Below are positions 56,019 through 64,000 of a stretch of 64,000 nucleotides of DNA, in pieces. Both the position numbers and the translations under genes were made by a program. The stretch is from Gonatopus flavifemur (Eukaryota > Arthropoda > Insecta > Hymenoptera > Dryinidae), in the NCBI GenBank assembly GCA_018340375.1, contig JAFFJZ010000004.1, forward strand, positions 27,564,001 to 27,628,000, in the 5' to 3' direction. The notes beneath the pieces were generated by a model. It searched no databases and was not told the DNA's origin. It saw only the letters and a program-made list of their open reading frames with translations. Each line of letters begins with the position of its first letter. Positions within the stretch are counted from its first letter, which is position 1.

Positions 56019-58572
56019 CCCGACTAGAAATTTACCCCATGGACCAGATCAGGTAAACCTTGATCCAGATCAGGTCCTGATAAGGCAACCTCATCAGGAC
56101 CTAACAAGTCATGTCACGCTGCACTATTATGAGGACCCCATCAGGAAAGACTAATTAGGATTTTGTGAGGAATTCCTTACTAAAACCTCAAAAATAAATC
56201 AAAACTAATCTATGAGCCTGTGTGAAAATTGCAGTTCGGTTGACAGATGTGAGGTTAAATTTATGTGATCAACAAATGGATGAATTATTTTTGTGAAATG
56301 TGTGGTGGTTATTTCTTGAATAATGTGTATCAAAAAGTGTGTTAGTAAGTGCAAAATGATTAAGTAAATCAGTCATGCCTGTTGTAACGTGTCAAAAAAT
56401 CGTAATTTGTTGATGCAGTGAAAATGAATTTTCTTCAAATACTTACATCAGCACTTCTAGGCAAAAACTCAGAGATCATATTGATTTTGTAAGAAATATG
56501 AGTCACGAAGAACTCATTTGATCAAAAATATGTCAAAAGAATGTTCAAAATGAATAACAAAAAACTTGAATTATTCACTTGCAGCTCGTCAGATGGTTTT
56601 ATTTTTCAAATTGAAGAGCACTCTTGGAGTTGAAATTTTCAAATTTGAGAAAAAAGCCTTGTCTTCTGAGTTGAATTTGTTGTTAGAGTGATAATAAACT
56701 TGTAGGAAGAGTTTGAAAGTTGAGTGGAATCTATATTGATTAGGGAAGTCCAAATCGTGTGGCAAAAGTTAGAAAATCTGTCAACTTAGCTCACGGCGCA
56801 TGGGTATTCTATCAGCTTTTCTTTACTAAACCAAATGCTGGCAGGAGAAATTCATCAAAATATAGTGGATTCAAAGTGATGTGAAGTAAGAGAGGACAGA
56901 TACATGCATTGAATTTTATTAGTTATTATGAAAATGTTGATAAATATGTATGACTCAATGTATCGTCTCTCAATATTTTTGTTTCAATGATTTGCATTTT
57001 TGAGCGTGCATTTTCGTATCTTTTCACCAGTAACTAGTGTTAGGTTGAGAAAACATGTGTATTGAACCTGTTTCATAAATATAATAACATTTATTTGTAG
57101 GAAGATGACACAACATTATTGGAACAAAAATATGGGAAGACGACACTTTGGATCTTCTATAGTCTTTTCTTATTTTTTAGAACGTTTATAAGAACGAATA
57201 AAATCTAATGAATATTTCGGTCCTCTCTTACTTCACATCACTTTGAATCCACTATATTTTGATGAATTTCTCCTGCCAGCATTTGGTTGAGTGAAGAAAA
57301 GCCCATGCGCCGTGAGCTAAGTTGACAGATTTTCTAACTTTTGCCACACGATTTGGACTTTCCTGATCAATATAGATTCCACTCAACTTTCAAACTCTTC
57401 TTACAAGTTTATCATCACCCTAACAACAAATTCAACTCAGAAAATGAGGCTTTTTTCTGAAATTAACAAATTTCAACTTCAAGAGTACTCTTTAATTTGA
57501 AAAGTAAAACCATTCGTCGAGCTGAAAGTGAATAATTCAAGTTTGTTGCATTTCATTTTGAACATTCGCTTGAAATATTTTTGATCGAATGAGTTCTTCA
57601 TGACCTTTATTATTACAAAATGATTGGGATTTCTGAGTTTTTTCCGAGAAATACTGATGTAAATTAATATTGATATAGATATTGTCGTTGTTGATATTAT
57701 CGTATATTTGAATAGATATAATTGTCACCACATCAGCAACTTATGATTTTTTACATATGACAGCAGTGATAACTGATTCAATAATTCATTTTGCACTCAA
57801 TAACAGATTTTTTTATGCGTATTAATCAAGAAATAACGAAAGAAGAGTACTTGTTCGAAACTTATATTTGATTATGACGAAACACATATTCATTCAGTTC
57901 ATATATACTCTTTGAATAATACTCAGATGATGTGATGTGTAGGAAAGAAAAATGATGCTGAATAGTCAATAAATCAACCTTATGAGAATTGTGATAAGTT
58001 AAATGAAATACTTATTTCGCTGGTGATGGTTGAACGTTTGCTAAGTTTTTTTCGCTGTATGCATAACGTGGAAAATCTTGTGAAATTTTCATAAGTTCCG
58101 CCTAATTAAAACCCAAATAGTTAGTTTTCAATTCACATTGAGAATAGATTGAACAAATTGTTCAACAGTTTTCAGAAGTAGGTAATGTGTTCGGAATGAA
58201 GAGATTGAATTTAAAAACAGGCACAGTTGAAAATCGTTCAAACATGTTCTTCTTATTGAAGGAAAATTTGTTTAATCAAAGAGTGTACAATCTGAAATCA
58301 AGTCTGTACATTTTTGTATTCAGTTTATCAAACTATGTCCATGATCTTAGGATGACCGAACGAGGTCCTGATGCGGATACAGCGAGGAAAACCTACTTCG
58401 ACCTTTTCAGGATAATTTGAGGAAATCCTGACTAGGACCAAATGAGGTCATCCATACGTGAGTCATCCACACCTAATCCCGATCAGGACCGTAACGGGTA
58501 TTCCTTATTTCGGATGACCTTGTCAGGTCCTCATCATATGTTGGGTTAACCTGATGACAATTTCCAGTCGGG
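56019..58572. mobile_element. 2.55-kb foldback element with about 600-bp inverted arms
   Basis: The ends CCCGACTAGAAATT and AATTTCCAGTCGGG are flanked by AT. Subterminal TCAGGACCT/AGGTCCTGA words lie at both ends. Inside, 56,305-56,895 is inverted at 57,225-57,840 with frequent substitutions and small indels around a 330-bp centre. No convincing gene inside. Related blocks occur at 8,379 and 49,427. Confidence 0.85.
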
Positions 58573-58574
58573 AT

Positions 58575-58909
58575 AAGACACTAAAGTTTGCCCTACCAAA
58601 TTTCTACTCGGCAAATTGAATCGAGATCGGAATATTCGAAATTTCTTATGCAAAGAAAATGCATGCTTCCCAAAAAACTATCATTGGAGAGAGGAATGTA
58701 TTTTGTGTTTTGGAATTTCAACTATTCCACTCTCATTTTTTACAAAATTACAACAATTTTCCTTCACGCTGGATTATTTTCATTACTAAACCAGAGTCTT
58801 TAAATAATTTCCCAGTTTGAACAATCATCACAGTTGATGGTAGAAATTGTGCAAACTGAAATTAATATTATACAGGTGCACAGGAGACGCACAGTGGTTC
58901 AAAAACCCA
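58575..58909. other. gene-free stretch
   Basis: Nothing recognised. Confidence 0.5.
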
Positions 58910-59520
58910 AAAACATGATCAAAAATATGAGGAGTCCTTGAATTCATTTAAACCTCGGTACTTGAAAGTTTTCGGGGTCGTTGAATACGAATTCGTTGTC
59001 AACATTTTGAAATTGAAATTGGCGGACCCAATATGGTGGATCAAAACTCATTCAATTCATTGGATTTTCTTGAAACTTGTTACCCACTCAGCACAAATAC
59101 GGCAGTAATGTTGTTGCAATGTTACTGCAATATTTCAATATTGCGGTAATATTACTGTAATATTGCTGAGATATTTGTGCTGGGTGGGTATACAGGGGTT
59201 TTTTTGGGTCGCTGAATACGAATCCGTTGTCCAAAATTCGAAACTCAAAATGACAGATCCAATATGATAGAGCAAAAGTCGAAAATTTATCACTCAGGGT
59301 TTGCGGGCTATTTTAAATCTCGGTATTTTTGTAACGGATTCGTATGTAGTGACCCCGCAAACCTCAACACAATAAGTTCCAAGAAAATTCAATAAATTTT
59401 CGAGTTTTGGTCTACCATATTGGATTCACCATTTTGAATTCGGCAATTTTGACAACGGATTCGTTTTCAGCAATCCGAAACCCCCTATATAAGAAATTTC
59501 AAGACAATCCCATAAATTTT
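58910..59520. repeat. diverged repeat units with GAATACGAATCCGTTGTC words
   Basis: GGTCGYTGAATACGAATYCGTTGTC followed by GAYCCAATATGGTGGA-type words occurs at about 58,977 and 59,208 and inverted at about 59,335-59,480. Common in style among arthropod dispersed repeats. Interrupted by the small element at 59,083. Confidence 0.7.
59083..59188. mobile_element. CCCACYCAGCACAAATA element with GCAATATT words
   Basis: CCCACTCAGCACAAATA mirrors ATATTTGTGCTGGGTGGG; TA flanks both sides. The interior is TACTGCAATATT/GGTAATATTACTG words. Confidence 0.87.
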
Positions 59521-59939
59521 CATCTTTAATGCACTTGGGATTATAAAAATTCGAAATGAACTCGTTATGAACTCTTTCTGAACTGGTCGCCTGTGTAGGT
59601 TGTTTGTGTGTACTTCATAAACATTATTTGCATTTCATCCCTCGTATTGCTGGCATTTACCTATCTTGGCTCCGGATTTAACAATCTATCTCCTTTAACT
59701 TCATCTGCATAAACTGCACGAGTTATACTTGATTCCCACCATCTCATGAGATGTTTCACATAAGTTTTGATCATCCTGAGTATATTCATATGTACGGTTA
59801 TTTTTTTCAAGATTATGTATTTTCCTTCATCTTCTAATTATTCATCCATTATGGAATTGGAGGTTTTTAGATGTCAATTTTTATAAATTCATTATTTTGG
59901 TACATTTTATATTTTTAATTCCACCGCAGCAGGTGAAAT
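59521..59939. other. gene-free stretch
   Basis: Nothing recognised. Confidence 0.5.
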
Positions 59940-60285
59940 TAATTCATACAGTACCATAGATTTTAATAATGTCTCAATGACATACTGCAATCTTTCATCT
60001 TCATCACCTTTCAATAGCCTTTCACAGAAATGTGTCGAAAACTTGACAATTGAAATGTTACTTGTTTGCAATGTTCCTGATACATCACAAGAGAAAATAT
60101 TATAATGAAATGTTCTATAAATGTTCTCGAAATATTTCCGGAATGATTCAAGAATATTGTATGAAATGTAAAATTAGGAGACATTGCAATGTTCCTGAAA
60201 TGACTGTGAAATCATAGTGTGTCATTTCTTATATGTGTTGGATTTCTGCAATATTGGAGAAATCTTTGGTGCTGTATGAGAATAC
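59940..60285 (-). repeat. dispersed repeat C, uninterrupted copy
   Basis: The reverse complement matches 62,060-62,187 joined to 63,444-63,645. It provides the unoccupied version of the site into which mariner copy 4 inserted (TA at 60,155-60,156). Confidence 0.8.
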
Positions 60286-60349
60286 AATGCAGTTGTTGCG
60301 TGAGGAAAATAGTATTATAGCCTCCCTGGTGAGAATCGAGCTGCAATTT

Positions 60350-61445
60350 CCCAGCTAACCAAAGCTGATAAATAACTGGTCAATTATTACCCAACGAGAT
60401 TGGGTGGGATTGATCAATACTTGTTCATCTTTGTGTCCACATTGGCGACCAATAATTGATCAATCTTATTGGACTATTGAATTTCCCAATTGCAGGGCAA
60501 TCTTTGTTCAATGGCATGGGTACTGTCATCAGCTGTGGAATAATGTGACCCATAATTTGGCAATTATTGCACAATTATTTTGGCTTGAGAATGATCGAAA
60601 ATTGACCAATGACCCGTTATTGATTGATATGTACCATAAAACTTCGAATCACGCTAAAATACTAATATAATAACTTCAGTGTAAAAGAATTTTGTTCAAA
60701 TTTGTTGAACATTTGTTTTTGGTTTTTTCATTTTAAAACTGTGATGACGACACTGTGAAACTGAATTCGTTCATTCAACATTATAATATACAATTATCTG
60801 CAATTTGCGTATTGCTAATTCAAATAGAATTTATAACCCGGAACCACACATTTTGATTGGAATGGAGTTCAATCGCTTCACTCAGTTGTAATAATAATAG
60901 GAATTTGCATCCATGCTTCGAAATTGAAATTCAGACCGAAATTGAAGTTATGAATAACCTCAATTCATCGCGACAATTTCACCGCGCCACGAATAATATA
61001 AAATTCAAATAAGTTGCGATCACTGATACGACGGAGATGAATGAATCGATAAACCACAACAATTTTTTGTAATAAACAATACATAATAAATAATTTTATC
61101 CTATTAATATGGCATGACCAATGCAAAATTCCATATTACCGATAGAAAATAAGTGATGTTTTACATTTCAAGATTTTCGATTCACGACGTATGTTGAATG
61201 ATCAATTTTTGGTCAATTCTATGGACCACGAAATTGATCAATAATTGTCCTGTTCCATGTCCGCATTAGCGACCAACAATTGGCCCTTCAAAAATGATCA
61301 ATTTTCGATCAATCAATATCTAATGAATGGACATGCGCATAAAGATCCTACACAATTCCCAGATAATAATTGATCAATTATCAGCAAATGTCATTGTAAT
61401 CAATCAAATGGACCAATGATTGGAACCAATCCATGGTTGGCTGGG
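60350..61445. mobile_element. CCCAGCYAACCA element with TTGATCAAT words
   Basis: CCCAGCTAACCAAAGC at the left mirrors the complement CCCAGCCAACCATGG at the right; TT flanks both ends. TGATCAATTATTGGTC-type words recur in both terminal regions. The centre is ordinary AT-rich sequence. Confidence 0.8.
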
Positions 61446-61536
61446 TTGGATGGCCCACATTCATTATTTTCTCATTTCATGTAAGAAACGTAACCCACAT
61501 AATAATTCATGTCTAAGCATATTTTTCACACTGTTA

Positions 61537-61764
61537 CACGGGAAAAAAGTATCGTTCTCATAACGACACGGGATCGTTGTCATAACTGTTCAAAGTATAG
61601 GGATGTCAGTATCGTTGCCATGACGAAACAGGTCCTTCGAGGAACGATATAGATGGTTACCCTCAATCATCTTTATCGTTACCATAGCGATACAAAATCG
61701 CCACGTACACTTTCTTTTCTGACTATACTTCAGATCGTTACGATAACCATACTTTTTTTCCGTG
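61537..61764. mobile_element. CACGGGAAAAAAG element with ATCGTTNYCATAACGA words
   Basis: CACGGGAAAAAAGTAT mirrors ATACTTTTTTTCCGTG; TA flanks both ends. The interior is made of TATCGTT(A/C/G)CCAT(A/G)ACGA-type palindromic words. Confidence 0.88.
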
Positions 61765-62059
61765 TATATCACTATAAGCAGTCTAGAGAAATTGTAAAGA
61801 ATAAACTTGATAACGAAAATGCATGCTTGATATGCTGGAGGAACCAAAATCATCTGTTTTGTGGTACATTGATAAATTGTCCACCGAATTGAATAATATT
61901 TTTATATTGATCGTCTATAATTGAGGTGAGCCTATTTCCTTCATATTTTCGCTCACAACTTTTGCCCCCTTGGTAGTTCAGATCTGGCTCAATTTCAGTG
62001 ATGTGGAATGTGAGAATAACATGTCATAGTAAAATTTGTAAACTTAGTGACTGAATAGT
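61765..62059. other. gene-free stretch
   Basis: Nothing recognised. Confidence 0.5.
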
Positions 62060-62187
62060 CCCATACAGCACTGAAGATTTCATCAAGATTGCAAAAATCT
62101 AACATTTGGAACATTGAAATATTCCTGTGATATTGCTGTATGTCACATTGTAACATTGTATCCGCCAATCTCACATTTCATATAATA

Positions 62188-63443
62188 TTAGGTTGGTAAG
62201 AAAGTCTTAAACACACACACAAAGTAAGACAAAGGTTCTTATTATTTTCATAATATAATATTATTGAGTGATGTACGCTCCCTCTGCATCTACAACTCGT
62301 GCCCGACGCTCTGGTAAACTTTGGATGCCCTCCGTCCAAAATTGTTCTGGTCGTGAGTTAAAAAAGTCGTTCAGCGCATTTTCGAGATCGGCGAGATCAT
62401 CAAATTCCTTATCCTGTGAATAATTTTTCAATGGCCGGAGAAGATGGTAGTCGGTAGGAGCCAAGTCCGGTGAATACAGTGGATGTGGTAAAACTTCCCA
62501 ACCCAGCTGCGAAATACAGTCCTGTGTCATCTTGGCTACGTGGGGTCGAGCGTTGTCATGGAGAAGTCGAAGTATGACACGTGTACGCCTTTATAGTTTG
62601 ATAATTTCAGCCAGTTTTTGCGGTTGTCTAGTGTGAGTCTTCGCCGGTATCCTGGTTTGAGCTGGTAGCAATTTGTAATAGAGCAAGCCCTCAGAGTCCC
62701 ACCAACAACAGAGTGATACTCTCTGTACTCCGTGAGGCAGTTTAGGGGTTGGCTCTGGTTCTTCTCCTTTCGGTGGCCACTGTCGCTTGCGTGTGTGGTT
62801 AACATAGAGCACCCAACTTTCAGCTTCAGTGACGATTTCTCGAAGAAAATCCTCTCTGTTCGGACGATGCAGGAGTGAAAGATATATAGACACCCGTGAC
62901 GCTTTGTTTGATTCGCTGAGATCGTGTGGTATCCAAGACGACAGAACTTTTCTATATCTCACCTCTTGTAAATGTTGAAGAATCGTGGGGTGGCTACAAC
63001 CAAGTTTGTTGGCTGATTCTCGTGACGACGTGTTAGGCTTTGCCTTTATAAGTGCACGCAGTTTTTCATCGTTAACAGTTGATTTCCTGCCGAACCTGGG
63101 TTTGTCTTCAAAAGATGTATCGCCTAAGCGGAAACGTTGATACCAACGAGATACAGTTGAATGATAAACAACGTCTGACTTGAACGCGCTGCAAATACTA
63201 GCGGCTGCAGCTCTTGCATAATGCCCTTGTAAAAATTCGTAATCAGCGATTGCTCGAAGTGCGCTTTGTTGCATTTTTGCTTGTACTGACTGCGCGGAAC
63301 AACTGACTGGTTTATAAACCCTGCGGTATGCAAGGCTCTAGACTAATCTCGCATAGACGACTCTCGAATGTTCTCAAACTTTGTTATTAGAAAAAATAGA
63401 TTAATTGAAAAAAAAGTGTCGCCAGATTTTTTCACCAACCCAA
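62188..63443 (-). mobile_element. mariner transposon copy 4 (dead)
   Basis: 1,256 bp. The left end TTAGGTTGGTAAGAAAGTCT mirrors the complement TTGGGTTGGTGAAAAAATCT at the right. TA at 62,186-62,187 and 63,444-63,445 is confirmed by the empty paralogous site. Confidence 0.93.
62261..63274 (-). pseudogene. mariner transposase, disrupted, first catalytic Asp mutated
   Basis: ATG at 63,274. Readable N-terminus with helix-turn-helix modules (VYHSTVSRWYQRFRLGDTSF; SSRESANKLGCSHPTILQHL) and a WIPHDL linker (WVPHEL in relatives). The first catalytic site reads VTEAESW where the family has TGDES/KW, so the first Asp is Ala. After KLAEIIKL (about 62,595) the frame breaks. Another frame carries LLHDNARPHVAKMTQ (second Asp) and continues to HPLYSPDLAPTDYHLL (third Asp, 34 residues later). 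The C-terminus ends VVDAEGAYITQ with a proper stop. It belongs to a different mariner lineage from copies 1-3. Confidence 0.92.
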
Positions 63444-63645
63444 TATTTTCGAATTATTTCTGAAATATTTCAAGAACATTTATAAAATGATGATTCGTAA
63501 TATTTCTCTGGTAGTGTATCTAAGACATAGCAAATGCTAACATTTCAGTTGATACATTTTTGACATATTCCTGTGAATGGATGTTGAAACGTCATGAAAG
63601 TGAAAGATTTGAGTGTAATTGGGATATCACTGGAATCTATGGTTT

Positions 63646-63946
63646 GTTATGGAGTGCCATACTTCGAATCCATCAAGGACTTATACAAGTAGCCTCATTG
63701 AGTACATGAGTTATAAAAACATTCTTCCTAGCCCCTATGTTTTCTCCTAAACGTGACGTTGAGATTCTCCACTAGATGAACTTTTAAAAGATGTTGAATG
63801 CTGCCTCATGTTTCGCAAGAATGCAAATAAATGAAGCTTAGTTTATAAAAAATGTTGAGAATACAAACATTGATTGAGTTGTATTGTTGCCTTGCGAGGA
63901 TGGGTTTTGAAATATTGAAAAATGTTCTAACAAAGTCCTCTGTCTT
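63646..63946. other. gene-free stretch
   Basis: Nothing recognised. Confidence 0.5.
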
Positions 63947-63948
63947 AA

Positions 63949-64000
63949 CCCAACCAGAAATTTACAACAGGCGCAGTACTGCACCAGTACTAGCCAAGAC
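63949..64000. mobile_element. CCAGTACTGG-word element, copy 3 (cut by the window end)
   Basis: Begins CCCAACCAGAAATTTAC after AA, as at 54,431, and continues into GCAGTACTGCACCAGTACT. Confidence 0.85.

Larger units (their letters stand above)
62060..63645 (+). repeat. dispersed repeat C, copy split by mariner copy 4
   Basis: 62,060-62,187 and 63,444-63,645 together match the uninterrupted copy at 59,940-60,285. Confidence 0.8.

Noticed and set aside
1..64000. CRISPR arrays, bacterial operons, rRNA genes, or integrated viral genes
   Set aside because: No regularly spaced identical repeats with unique spacers, no Shine-Dalgarno-led gene clusters, no rRNA sequence, and no viral structural or polymerase motifs were seen.

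Overview
This window looks like repeat-dense nuclear DNA from an insect. The evidence is AT-rich sequence, four mariner transposons, a non-LTR retrotransposon fragment with a microsatellite tail, and dozens of small terminal-inverted-repeat elements, many nested in one another. No operons, ribosome-binding sites or plasmid/phage genes are visible. The species cannot be named; hymenopterans or hemipterans are plausible guesses from the element types only.

Only one gene is visibly intact: a 352-codon mariner transposase at 51,222-52,280 (- strand), inside perfect 36-bp inverted repeats with a TA target duplication. Three other mariners (14.1-15.3 kb, 46.1-47.4 kb, 62.2-63.4 kb) are decayed, and each has lost a different residue of the catalytic D,D34D triad. 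A 5'-truncated LINE fragment with reverse-transcriptase motifs (19.6-20.8 kb) sits inside a small foldback element, with a 12-bp target duplication. Broken transposon-associated or repeat-associated ORFs lie at 1.5-2.6 kb, 41.4-41.5 kb and 44.1-44.8 kb.

Most of the remaining recognisable sequence is non-autonomous elements. A recurring pattern, perhaps the most interesting thing here, is a set of about 20 elements. They begin with CCC, CACTG or CACGG and end with the complement. They are flanked by 2-bp duplications of variable sequence (AT, AA, AC, TA, TT, TG). Their interiors are unrelated between elements, and each is built from many copies of its own short palindromic word (CCAGTACTGG, CATATATG, GGGCCCA, TCAGGACCTGA and others). 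This resembles animal CACTA/EnSpm-type elements. Separate hAT-like elements with 8-bp duplications also occur.

Host genes are not clearly visible. Several short open segments with splice-like borders (286-582, 25,743-25,889, 32,560-32,814, 37,567-37,792, 39,362-39,604 and 43,145-43,319 on +; 18,508-18,617 and 21,266-21,410 on -) could be exons in long introns. In DNA this AT-rich, open segments of this size also occur by chance, so they are listed at low confidence. The best is 43,145-43,319, which has a strong acceptor, balanced base composition, a stop and a downstream AATAAA.
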